The notes beneath the pieces are model-generated. The model saw only the letters and a program-made list of their open reading frames with translations. It did no database searches and was not told the DNA's origin. A program made the position numbers and the translations under genes. Positions 46,209 through 56,465 of a stretch of DNA of 64,000 nt are shown here, piece by piece; position 1 is the stretch's first letter; every line of letters starts with the position of its first letter. Origin of the DNA: Takakia lepidozioides (lineage: Eukaryota; Streptophyta; Takakiopsida; Takakiales; Takakiaceae); contig CM060734.1 of assembly GCA_030704615.1 (NCBI GenBank), positions 59,042,042 through 59,106,041 on the forward strand, read 5' to 3'.

Positions 46209-47533
46209 CTATGTGCGTGCCCGAGTTCTGTGAGCTGATGGAGATGATTGAGCACTACCTGGAATTGTTTGACCATCATTTGGCTGATAATGAGTTAACC
46301 TCTCAGGCATAGGATATCCCCTTCGTCGCTTGTCCTCCATTGCTAATTCATAATCCTCCGCCATATCAAAAGAATTCTCTGAACTGTCTGGTGTAGTATC
46401 AGAATCAACCTCACCCCTGCGGCTTTTCGGTGGTCTGATCTTCTTGGGCTTCTCAGCAATCCTGCGTGGCATACAGTGTTGGCCCACCATGTCTGGAAGC
46501 TTAAACTTCACGACTTGTTGTAAGTGCATGCAAGCAACGTTAATGAATTCTAGCAACTCCTTGTCCGTATAGATGAGAGGCGTTCCGATGACTTTGGAAC
46601 AATGTAAGTATTTCCAGGCTGCTTGTCCCTTATAAAAAATATCGTCAATGCCCAATTTTTCTTTGGCCAAGTTGTTCCAAGCCAAGTTAAACCATGAACG
46701 GAGTTGGGAATCCTTCTGCATCATGACTTTTGCATCATATAGATACGTATGAGGTGGAACTGAAGGTAAAACCCAATGATCCCCACTGGAATAACTCAAG
46801 AATCTTGACTGCATCCTCTGCTGTTCAATGTGATAACGTGCAATGAACAAGCAGCATAGTATACTCCACAGCCCATGACCAAACTAGCTACCTCCTTGGT
46901 TTTGGTGTAGATGTACCCGTGAACAACCTGGAAGGCAATTAATTCCTTCAACATGGTGCTTGCTTCAGACCAGTATCTTGCAAAATGGTGATCTTCAATA
47001 GGCCGATTATCCAAAAGAACCTTAGTCTGGGTTGCCACTGGCAACCAAATGCGCATGATCTGATAATATTGTGCCAAAGACTGTGGAGGACTGAATTCCT
47101 TCCAGGCCAAATCCATCACAATAGGAATTTGGTTGAAGGGCATTATCATAGCTCGATTGTACTCAAGTGCAGCAGGAGTCCTTGGTGGGTTGAAAGCAAC
47201 ATCTCCCCATACCTCAGGCTGTGTGGTTGTTGTAACAATAGGGTCAGTCACCTGCACAGCCACCCGCTGTGGTACTGGTACCACTGGCCCTTCCACCACT
47301 GGTGTCTCCTGCACCCCTTGCGAAGAAGACTGAAAAATGAGAGCTCTGGCCTGTAAGTAAGTAGCCATCAGCTGTTCCTCAGGAATCAAGACTCTCTTGT
47401 CAATATTTGAACTCAAGTCATCCACTTGAGTCTGTAGGCTTTCCACATCCTCATGTAGCTCTGCTATCATGCTATAGACATTGTCTATAGTAGTTGTGGC
47501 AATGTTTTGCACCTGCAGTCTGAGGTCATTCAT
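46209..47533 (-). pseudogene. Retroelement gag-like gene with one frameshift
   Basis: Two minus-strand frames, 46796-47533 (245 codons) and 46209-46850 (213 codons), overlap around 46850 and read as one protein broken by a frameshift. The N-terminal part is a heptad-like coiled coil (SMIAELHEDVESLQTQVDDL) with a Pro/Val/Thr-rich linker. The C-terminal part is basic then Ser/Asp-rich (KPKKIRPPKSRRGE). It lies immediately inside the LTR at 46101, in the same orientation. Gag-like identity is inferred from position and composition, not from a recognised domain. Confidence 0.45.
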
Positions 47534-47684
47534 CTCCTCCTGGGTGAGCTTCCTTGGTGCTTTTCCTTCAATTGGCCCTTGTGCTAACCATACCTACATA
47601 AGATGGTCATCCACCAAGTCCTGTGTAGCACCCTTGAGAGTCTGCTCCTCCTTGAGTCTGTAGGCATTTAACTGCTACTGTAAA

Positions 47685-47935
47685 GCCTGCCCCGGGGGGT
47701 GCACTCTTTATAAAATGTCCGTATCACGTGCGTTCGCCGCCTAATAAAAAAACCCCTTGTATACGGGTCATTGGATCATTTATACCCCCTCTGTACGTAC
47801 ATTTTTGAAGATTATAAAACCCCCTCCTGTAAATATATAGAAATTTTTAATTTTTAAAAAGTACCGCCTTCTGTATGTATATTTTCTTTTTCAATAATTA
47901 AAAAATACCCTCAAATATGTATATGTATGTTTTTA
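47685..47935 (-). repeat. Relative of the C-rich SINE-like repeat, inverted copy
   Basis: GGGGGGTGCACTC...AAATGTCCGTATCACGTGCG is the reverse complement of the right end of the repeats at 52420-52745 and 58025-58360. It continues with TATACCCCCTCTGTACGTAC and ATAAAACCCCCTCCTGTAAATAT units. The tRNA-like part is absent. An AT-rich tract follows to about 47995. Confidence 0.55.
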
Positions 47936-48004
47936 TATTATATCAAGTTTATTTATTTAAAAATAGAGTAAAAAAAATTAATTAATTAAAAAAATCTGCT
48001 TGCC

Positions 48005-48350
48005 CTCGATAAAACTTGCTGTGGAATCTCACTTTGAACAATAGTCAGATGCATAGAGGAAATGGACATTGTCAATGCCCGATGTGCAAGAGGCCTGAAG
48101 AAAGTTTCCATTTTCTGATATGCAGTCCTAGGTATTTTCATCAGAGAGTGACCCTCTTGAAGACCATCAAGACCTAGTCACTGCACCTCTGTTCATCAAC
48201 TAGGACAGTTTATGATCTTGTTCTACAGTTTCAACCTTCGCAAGGTCCAATTATGTTCAAAACCTACTATTGAGAATTCCTCTCTAAAAAGAGATTTCGT
48301 GTGCCTTTGTTGCCACTGTTGGAGTCCAACCTGACTCGCACCTGACAGAG
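48005..48350 (+). mobile_element. LINE 3' fragment
   Basis: It contains TTGAACAATAGTCAGATGCA and, in frame, CQCPMCKRPEESFHFLI then RVTLLKTIK, matching the Cys/His block of the LINEs at 8385-9305 and 54054-55936. It is short and broken. Confidence 0.6.
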
Positions 48351-48364
48351 TTCAATACATTCAA

Positions 48365-49323
48365 TTAGGTGACAAGCATTTCATTCCACCAATACTCCCC
48401 ACAAGAACAAACACCATTTTGGAAGTGGTGAAAGCGGTTTGCATCCCGTACAACAATCTCTTGCTTAGCTATCTTTGAGATGAATTTGGTGGCTGTGTGG
48501 CAATCACCACACATCCGAAGATTCCTGATGATCCCCAAAGACATCCCAGAGGGTGTGTTGATAAGCCCAAAAACAATGGCCAGCTTCTCATTGTGGTGGC
48601 AAAGAGACGATTCTTTAAGCTCTTCCTCAACATCATGCAATGCAAAGCGGGCTTCACCCCTTCACACATCATTTGCTCACAGGTCTCCAAAGCCTCCATC
48701 CCGCGCCTTTGTTGTGCATATCCTGCAATCATCACACTCCACGACAGCACATCTCGTTCAGCCATACCGTCGAACACTCCCTTCATACATGTCCATGAGG
48801 GTATTGTTCAGAATGACATTTGATACAATTGCAAATCTGACAATGTCGCCATGGACCTCTTTGCCCTTTTCCAGAGCTGAGAGGCTTGCACACGCATTGC
48901 AAATATACACAAACGTGATGTGGTCGGGCTTCACCCCTTCCCCCATCATTTGATCATAGGTCTCCAAAGCCTCCATACCACGTCCCTGCTGTGCATACCC
49001 TACAAGCACCACACTCCACGACACCACACCTTGTTCAGCCATGGAAACTCCCTTCGCATCCTTAATGCACCCACATTGGCATACATGTCCACCAGGGGAG
49101 TGTTCAGAATGACATCTAGTACAATTCCAGCTTTGACAATGTCACCATGGACCTCTTTCCCCTTTTCCAGAGCTCGCAGGCTTGGACACGCATTGCATCC
49201 TGCCAACATTATATTCCACGTGATCAAAGATCGTTGAGGCATTTTGTTGAACACTTGGTGAGCATCAATGATGCTCCCGCACATAACATACATGTTGACA
49301 AAGGGTGTTGAGTAGAAAAACAT
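48365..49323 (-). pseudogene. PPR-DYW pseudogene with internal deletion
   Basis: The 3' end reads through a DYW domain with [22 protein letters not shown] and CSCGEYW. The normal stop after the terminal Trp is lost, adding seven residues. Upstream, MMCEGVKP of a PPR repeat is fused directly to the start of the DYW domain, so the intervening repeats and E motifs are deleted. Further upstream to 49323 several repeats remain in three frames (ITFVYICNACASLSALEKGK, NKMPQRSLITWNIMLAG). Confidence 0.75.
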
Positions 49324-49550
49324 TGTGGACTCCCTCTCTTGATCCTCTTTCAGAAGCTGTGGTCATGGTTGATGTGCCTGATTTTATCAACTGTGCCGCT
49401 ACAGCTGCTGCCTTTAGTTGACCATTACCCATGCAGGTTTCTTGTAGCTACTGACCCCACATGGAATCAAGGTAATCTGGAGCTTGAAGTCCAGCCCTCT
49501 TGGATGAATCTGGACCCACACTCTATCCATGCTCATTCAGGAAAAAACAG
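49324..49550 (-). pseudogene. PDF-motif second-half exon plus linker joining PPR
   Basis: Minus strand reads, with stops and shifts, SSKRAGLQAPDYLDS, then SYKKPAWV, then SGTSTMTTASERGSRE, then straight into PPR sequence at 49323. The linker GTSTMTT...SE.G matches the start of the intact PPR exon at 37770-37818. This is the same PDF-linker-PPR order as at 56508-56834. Confidence 0.55.
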
Positions 49551-49599
49551 GGAAAAACTTTGATAACAGGGAAAAAAGGCTGAAATGTGTTGAAGAAGG

Positions 49600-50480
49600 T
49601 ACCTTTATTAGCAGCGCCTTGTTCTATCAAATGCACTCCTGCCGCTGCTGTTTCCAGTTGACCATCTACCCACGCAGCTTTCTTGTAGCTATTGATCCGC
49701 AGGGAATCAGAAGTAATCTTGTGTTTAAAATCGACCTCTTGGATGAATCGTGTTCCTCAACACCACCTCGTTCAGCCATAGTGTTGAACACTCCCTCCGC
49801 ATCCTCAATGCTCCCACAATGGCATACATGTCCACAAGGGTATTGTTCATAATCACATCCGGTACAATTCCAGCTTTGGTGATGCAACCATGCACCTCTT
49901 TGCCCTTTTCCATGGCTGCAGGCTTGCACACGCACTGCAAACGCACACAAACATGATGTGGTCGAGCTTCACCCCTTCCCCCATCATCTGCTTTCAGGTC
50001 TCCAAAGCCCCATCTTGCGCTCCTGCTCTGCACACCCTGCAAGCATTGCGTTCCATGACACCACATCTCATTCAGCCATAGTGTTGAATACTCCCTTGGC
50101 ATCCTCAATGCTCCCACATTTGGCATACATGGCCACCAGAGCAATGTTCATGATGACATCTGGTACAATTGCAGATTTGATGATGTCGCCAGGGATCTCT
50201 TTACCCTTTTCCAGGGCTGCCAGAGGCACTGCAAACGGACACAAATATTATGTGGGCGGTTTCACCCCTTCCCCCATCATTTGCTCATAGGTCTCCAAAG
50301 CCTCCATCTCGCACCCCTACTGTGCATACCCTGCAAACATCACAATTCACGACACCACATCTCATTCAGCCATAGTGTTCAGAATGACAGGTAATCTGAC
50401 ATGCATTCACCTTTTTGCCTCGGTTGTCCCACCATTGACTGGGGTCAGAAAAGTATTCATTCCACAGCTTCTCCTCATCT
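49600..50480 (-). pseudogene. PDF-motif exons and PPR repeat fragments
   Basis: 50411-50480 encodes DEEKLWNEYFSDPSQWWDNR with acceptor AACAG and donor GTGAATG, an intact first-half PDF exon. 49750-50390 (-) holds PPR fragments (NTLVDMYAIVGALRM, MEKGKEVHGCITKAGI) in shifting frames. 49600-49735 holds the second-half PDF sequence (LQEST..VDGQL-like) and the SNEGTFFNT-like tail. Confidence 0.6.
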
Positions 50481-50595
50481 CTGTTACCTCTTTTAGGATA
50501 CTTTCCTGTTGTTAATTGGGAGTATCATATCAAAGTCACTCCAAACTATCAAAGATTCACTCAACCAGCTAACTTGCAGAATTCAATATGGATAT

Positions 50596-51640
50596 TTAGG
50601 GCCGATTCTGATAAGAGGGAAAAACAGGGTGAAATGTGTTGAAGAAGGTGCCTTCGTTAGCAACGCTTGATTTTATCAATGGTGCCGCTGCTGCTGCAGC
50701 TTCCACTTGACCATCTATCCATGCAGGTTTCTTGTAGGTAATCATAGGTAATATGGAAAACGGCTCTTGGCAAATCATCTTCATCTTCCCAGACAATCTT
50801 CTCAGCTCAGAATGGATTTCCTTAATTTTGGGATGCAATTTGTCATTCGTTGTGCACCCTGTTGCAAACCTCAATGCAGCAGCGACCTAGCTCCTTTTCA
50901 ACCCCTCTGTCCTTCATCATTCTTCTCACCTTTACAGTATCAACCCACCTGCCAGCTATAGCATAGATGTTTGATAGCAACATAAGTCGCGGCATCCTGT
51001 TCATTCCACTTGAGGATAGATGTTGCCGCACGTTCAGGTCCACTGCCTCATCCAGTTGTCCCGCACGTCCAAGAAGGTCCACCATGCAGCCAAAGTGCTA
51101 TACTGTCGGAGTGACACCATGGTCTTGAATCAGGGAATCAAAGTAGCGTCTTCCTTCATTCAGAAGGCCAGTGTGGCTGCATGCAGAGAGAACACAAACT
51201 GCTTCAAGCCATTCTTTTGCATTCCTTCAAATAGTGCAGGACCTCCCTATGACAACCATGTTGTGCATATCCTACGATCATTGCATTCCACGACACCACA
51301 TCTCATTCAGCCATATTGTCAAACACTCCCTTTGCATCCTCCATGCACCCACATTTGGCATACATGTCCACCAGGGCAGTGTTTAGGATCATATTTGGTA
51401 TAATTCCAGCTCTGACGATGTCGGCATGCACCTCTTTGCCCTTTTCCAGGGCTGCCAGGCTTGCACATGCACTGCAAACGCACACAAACGTGATGTGGTC
51501 GGGCTTCACCCCGTCGCACATCATTTGCTCATAGGTCTCCAAAGCCTCCATCCCACGTCCCTGCTGTGCATACCCTGCAAGCACCGCACTCCACGACACC
51601 ACACCTCGTTCAGCCACAATGTCGAAATCCCTTCGACTTT
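50596..51640 (-). pseudogene. PPR pseudogene running into a PDF-motif exon
   Basis: 51303-51617 encodes two clean repeats (CSACASLAALEKGKEVHADI; NTALVDMYAKCGCMEDAKG). 50843-51085 has MVDLLGRAGQLDEAVDL and E-motif sequence with a small deletion. 50596-50874 continues LHPKIKEIHSELRRLSGKMK, then shifts without a break into YKKPAWIDGQVEAAAAAAPL, a PDF second-half exon. So the end of one PPR copy abuts the PDF exon of the next, as expected for a collapsed tandem array. Confidence 0.65.
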
Positions 51641-51699
51641 GTAAATGAAGATAGGTCCCTTTGATGGGGCATGGATTGAAGTGGTTTCAGTCCTACTTG

Positions 51700-52150
51700 T
51701 TGTTTCCTCCTCGCCATGTCCATCTTCTGCTTTGAGGCGGGGTCTAGGGCTTGCAAGGTTTTAGCAACCAGTGTCATGACTCTCTCTCTCTCTTCCTCTT
51801 TGTTCTGCCCAATCTGGGTGCAGGGTCTATGGCCACAAGGCTATCATGAGTACTTTCTCCTCACACACACCTCTCCCTGTTCCGCCCAAACTGGGCACGG
51901 ACTGGGTAAATGGCCACAATGCAATGGCAAACATCGTATGAGTACATTTCACTCTCTCTACTCTTGGCAATAGACTGTAAATGAAATGCAGGTCGGGGAG
52001 TGTACCTTTGAACAAACAAACAGATGCAGAGAGGAAAGGTAGCCTGTCAATGCCCGACGTGCGGGAGGCCTGAAGACTAAACATTTTTTGATACATTTCC
52101 GGTGTACACTCCTATCTGAGAGCGACCCTCTTCACTTACATCAAGAATAG
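51700..52150 (+). mobile_element. LINE 3' fragments
   Basis: Two copies of the LINE 3' tail (AATCTGGGTGCAGGGTC and AAACTGGGCACGGACTGG, each followed by GGCCACAA and ATGAGTAC) lie at about 51810-51950. They are followed by CTTTGAACAAACAAACAGATGCAGAGAGG and a broken CQCPTCGRPED block. A small nested or rearranged remnant. Confidence 0.6.
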
Positions 52151-52426
52151 AGTCCTTGCATGGTTGTTCGCCAAGATGCACCCACATTTTGCAAACATGT
52201 CCACCAGGGTATTGTTCATAATGATAGCTGGTACAATTCCACCTCTGAAGATGTCGCCATGAACCTCTTTCCCCTTTTCCAGAGCTGCCAAGGCAGTGTT
52301 TAGAATGACATTTGGTACAATTCCAGCTTTGACGATATCCCCATGCACCTCTTTGCCCTTCTCTAGGGCTGCCAGGCTTGCACGACGCCACATCTTGTTC
52401 AGCCATCTTTGCGGAAGGGAAGGCAA
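52151..52426 (-). pseudogene. PPR repeat fragments
   Basis: The minus strand repeats AALEKGKEVHGDIVKAGIVP twice within 270 bases, each followed by part of NTLVDMFAKCGCI or NTALAALEK, so a short internal duplication of one PPR repeat. No complete repeat array remains. Confidence 0.65.
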
Positions 52427-52745
52427 ACGTGGGAGAGGAGATGAGAGGAGGAGAGGGAAAAGAGAAAGCTGCGGGAGGGAAGGGGAGAAAGATCATGGGG
52501 GGATAGAAAAAAAAAACCAAACAAAAGGATGAACCCACGATTTGATCCCGCGGTGCATCACAGCCTAATCGTCGCTCTTACCACTGCACTACCCCTGAAA
52601 ACTCAACAACCCCCTCCTGTAATATTATATTTAAGGTGTTTTAAACCCCCCTTTGTATGTATAATGTTGTACATGGGGGGGTTTAAAATACCCCCTCCTG
52701 TGCACGCACGTGGCTGGTACATTTAATGAGGAGTGCACCCCCTGG
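52420..52745 (-). mobile_element. Composite tRNA-containing SINE-like repeat (copy 1)
   Basis: Right part (52600-52745) is built from CCCCCTCCTGTA/CCCCCCTTTGTATGTATAATGTTGTACATGG units, ending GGAGTGCACCCCCTGGG. Left of it, on the minus strand, is a tRNA-like block (GGGGTAGTGCAGTGGTAAGAGC as A box, GCGGGATCAAATCGTGGG as T-arm/B box), then a T-run (TTTTGTTTGGTTTTTTTTTT) that would act as a Pol III terminator, then a purine/pyrimidine-biased tail. The same layout recurs at 58025-58360. Confidence 0.65.
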
Positions 52746-53045
52746 GCTGGAAGATAGAGGTCTTTTCAATCCTTGGTCCCCATCATTTTGGTCTGAAATC
52801 TTAATGTGTACAGTATCCCCTTTCAGAACCATCCTCTCTTCCTGCTTGGCTGAAAGGACACTACCCCCCATGGAAAGGAAATGAAATTTTGCTGAGACAA
52901 GCTCATCACCTAGAATTTTTGCTCGGATGCATTTGTATGTGACACCTTGCATAGTGAACACAGAACCAAGCTTGTTTGGTGATGCATCTCCTCCAACGAG
53001 CAGGACTTTTACTTCCAACTCTTCTTCCATGATGAGTTCACCTGC
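52746..53045 (-). CDS. Exon of an unidentified plant gene, 3' end replaced by a repeat
   Basis: After acceptor TTTTGCAG, the frame reads ELIMEEELEVKVLLVGGDAS, LGSVFTMQGVTYKCIRAKIL, AKFHFLSMGGSVLSAK, GDTVHIKISDQNDGDQGLKR. It has normal coding texture and no stops for about 100 codons. It then enters the repeat at about 52745, which supplies the last 25 or so codons and the stop. I do not recognise the family. It may be an isolated exon or the last exon of a gene whose other parts were displaced. Confidence 0.45.
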
Positions 53046-53389
53046 AAAATGCAATGAAAACATTTCAAATCAGACCTTGATAGACCGATAACAAAGCACT
53101 TGGGTTGGAAGGTTCCAAAGTCCTATTTTATACAACCCTATAGGCTGTCCAAGCAGGGACTACGTTGATAAGAGGATGAAATGTATACAGAAGCAAGTAC
53201 ATGATTGATGAGTTTGACGTTGCTAATTCTTGCTACTGCTATTTGCTACTTCCACTGCTGGTAGCCCTCTTGGGTGATCCTGAACCCACAGTCCTTCCTT
53301 GCATCAGCGGCTACCCCTCCCTCCACACTAACATATTTAAATACAAAGTTCTGTCAAACTCCCTACGATGTTGCATGAAGAAAGCTCAC

Positions 53390-54050
53390 CTTGTTGACAA
53401 TATTGTCCCACCGTTGTGGATCATATTTATAGAACTTCTGCCAGCGCTGTTCCTTGCTCCAAATCTGGCCCTCTTGGATGATTTTGCACCCACGATCATC
53501 TCCCTGCATCAACAGCTACCCCTCCCTCCACACTAACAATGCGTACATCATGCCTCTGCAGCTGCTACAGTGGCTTCCAGTTGACCATCTACCCATGCAG
53601 GTTTCTTGTACCTATCCTTCCACATGGAATCAACTGCTATTTCCAGTTGACCATCTACTCACATTGTCCCACCACTGACTGGGGTCAGAGAAGTATTCAT
53701 TCCTTGAAAGCTTCTCTCCATCTCTGTTATCTTTTTTTAGGTACTGTCATGCTGCCACCTCGGCAGTAACTTGCAAAGTCACTCCAACGCACCGCAAATC
53801 CACCCAATGAGCTAATTTACAGAATTCAATACATATGCTTTAGGGCTGAGGAGGATGAGAGGAAAAACAGGCTGAAACAGGTCAAACCAGAAGGTGCCCT
53901 CAGGCTGAAATGTGTTGAAGAAGGTACCTTCATCAGTAATGTCTTGCTCTATCAATTGCGCTGTTGCTGCTGCTGTTTCCAGTTGACCATCCACCCACAT
54001 TGTCCCACCATTGACTGGGGTCAGAAAAGTGTCAGATTCCAACGCTTCTC
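53390..54050 (-). pseudogene. Array of PDF-motif exons
   Basis: 53390-53462 encodes SKEQRWQKFYKYDPQRWDN with donor GTGAGC. 53660-53720 encodes RNEYFSDPSQWWDNV. 53990-54050 encodes a frame-shifted ...DPSQWWDN. Between them lie second-half pieces (about 53565-53620 and 53905-53990), including VDGQLETAAATAQLIE and DEGTFFNTFQP. At least three first-half and two second-half exon copies thus lie within 660 bases. Confidence 0.6.
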
Positions 54051-54053
54051 TTC

Positions 54054-55936
54054 ATGTCTGTGGTGCTATTGCAAGGTGACTTCAATGCCCAAGTGGGCAA
54101 AGGGCTCCATCAGGACGATATCATTGGGTCTTCTGGTGAGGACGAGCTGAATTCTAATGGCAGACGGTTAATTAACTGTCTAGAAGAGCTTCAGCTTTTG
54201 ACCTTGAATAACAAGACAAGAGGTGACCAAGTGCAGTGGACTCGTGAGAAATCCCAAACTGGGGAACGTTCCATTGTGGACTATATCATAATGGACAAAA
54301 ATTTGTTCCCCCAGTGTTTCTCTTCGATGATCGACAGAACTGATATTGGTACCTCTGACCACTTCCTGGTTTGGACTGAGATCAAAAGGTGTTTTCCCAA
54401 CACCAGAGTAGAAGAGATTCTCAAGGACCTGGACCTGGATCCGCAAGTCTTGACCCTGCTGGATAAATCCGACTTAGAGGCTGTAGTGTCCAAAGCCATG
54501 TCTGTTGCCATGAGATTGTCTGATGAAAATGAAGTTAGGCAGAAAACTTCCCTGAACTTGTTTCTAGTCAGTGACATGGGGGAGGACATCTTGGATGACC
54601 TCAAGGGTCCACCCACTCTCGGCACTAGACTGAAATTTAAACTCAGGGAAGGAAGCCTACCTTTGAACAGCAAACAGAAGCAGAGATGAAAGGGGGAGTG
54701 CACTTCCCATTGCGTGGGCAATCTGAAGACAATGTTCATTTTCTGATACACTGTCTGGGGTTCTCTCACCAAAGAGACGCTCTCTTCAAATCTATCAAGG
54801 GGATTGTGCATGAATTGTCCTCCAATTGTAATTGGGATGCACATATCCGGAAAGTTGTTCAAACTGGCAAGGGCAAAGCTCTGGGGCTCACTAAATTTTT
54901 CCACTGCAGAGGGGTCAACTCTGAGGTTAAGAAAACCATGCTTTCTCGCGTTATTAGACCTGCCTTGGAGTACGGATCTGCTATATGGGTTGATAACTCC
55001 AACCAGGCTAAGTCTCTAGAATCCATTCAAGTGGGGGTGCTTAAGGAGTGTACGTCAGCATGCTCCAAAACAGCCAATGTGGCTGTTCGGGGTGAGTTTG
55101 GCATTCCATCCTTAAGCTCCCGACGAGATGAATTCAAGGTCAGATGGTGGGGTCAGCTGCAACATATGCCCAACACCAGATATCCTAAGTTAATCGACTC
55201 TATATCTTAGAAACAGGACCGCCCTGTCAAACAGGCGAAATCCTGGCAGAAGAGAGTAGAAAAGATTCTCAAGGACCTGGACCTGGATCCGCAAGTCTTG
55301 ACCCTGCTGGATAAATCTGACTTAGAGGCTGTAGTGTCTGAAGCCATGTCTGTTGCCATGAGATTGTCTGATGAAAATGAAGGTAGGCAGAGAACTTCCC
55401 TGAACTTATTCCAGTCAGTGACATGGGGGTGGACATCTTGGATGACCTCAAGGGTCTACCCACTCTCGGCACTAGACTGAAATTTAAACTCAGGGCAGGA
55501 AGCCTACCTTTGAACAACAAACAGAAGTAGAGAAGAAAGGGAGAGTGCAATTGTCCGTTGTGTGGGCAACTTGAAGACAATATTCATTTTCTGATACACT
55601 GTCCGGGGTTCTCTCACCAAAGAGACGCTCTCTTCAATTCTATCAAGGGAATTGTGCCTGTACCCCTGTTTACCAACTTTGAAAGTCTCGAGGCTGAGCC
55701 AAAAGCCCAGGCCCTCCTGAGGCCTAGTTTTTGGGCAAATCACACACAACAGATTGATGCTTGTGTGAAGGGATTTCTAGAGGATATATGGAAAACCCGG
55801 ATTAATTCTATATATGAAGGTAAGTCTTACTACCAACGTCAGCCCCTGACAGAGGTAGGTTCTGTCCCTTTTGTTCCCGCTCAAACTGGGTGCGGGGTCA
55901 AAGTCCACAAGGCTACGGCAAACAACGTCTTATGAG
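54054..55936 (+). mobile_element. Rearranged, internally deleted LINE
   Basis: It opens with endonuclease sequence: LQGDFNAQVGK (GDFN), SIVDYIIMDKN and TSDHFLVWTEIKR (SDH). It then jumps straight to sequence normally far downstream (EEILKDLDLDPQVLTLLDKS), so the reverse transcriptase is deleted. A roughly 400-base block (about 54412-54800) recurs at about 55254-55665, with YGSAIWVDNSNQAKSLESIQ and LSSRRDEFKVRWWGQLQHMP between. Cys/His block CPLCGQLEDNIHFLIHCPG lies at 55552-55608. The 3' tail at about 55875-55936 matches that at 9230-9290. Non-autonomous. Confidence 0.75.
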
Positions 55937-56465
55937 TACAATCTAACTAGCTTCCCACTGGAAACCATCCTCCCTCTGCCCTTCCTTCATTGAAGTACAT
56001 CTCCAAAGGTAAGGATTGCACAAGCTGACGAGGAGAATGAACAGTACCGCTGCAATATGAGAGACACGCCATGGTCTTCGGTGAGCAAGCAGTGAAGCCT
56101 AGCCAACTGCAAAACGTGCAGCCATCACCCAAAACAGAGTGAGCCCTCCATACACTAAGTTCCTCTACAAATCCCTTCAACACCGTAGGTTGTCAAACCT
56201 AGCTGATGAAATTTCCCAAAGTTACAGCTGAGTCTGCTGCGAATAGATTGAACTCGACACTATTGGGATGAATTACTACCAATGCCAAATTTTGAGTTGT
56301 AGAAGTTGGAGAGTGGAAGGTAAATTGCACACTCAAAAATATCAACCTCCCCACATCTGAGATTGGATCAAACATAGGTCTGAAGGAAAACCGAACTGTT
56401 TATGTCTTTTCCTTCTCTCCTTTGCATGCTAAAGGAAGCCAACATATTTATACGTTTTAATCCAA
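55937..56465. other. Spacer, nothing identified
   Basis: The frame at 55947-56183 (-) shows no recognised motif. No repeat family was identified. Confidence 0.4.
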
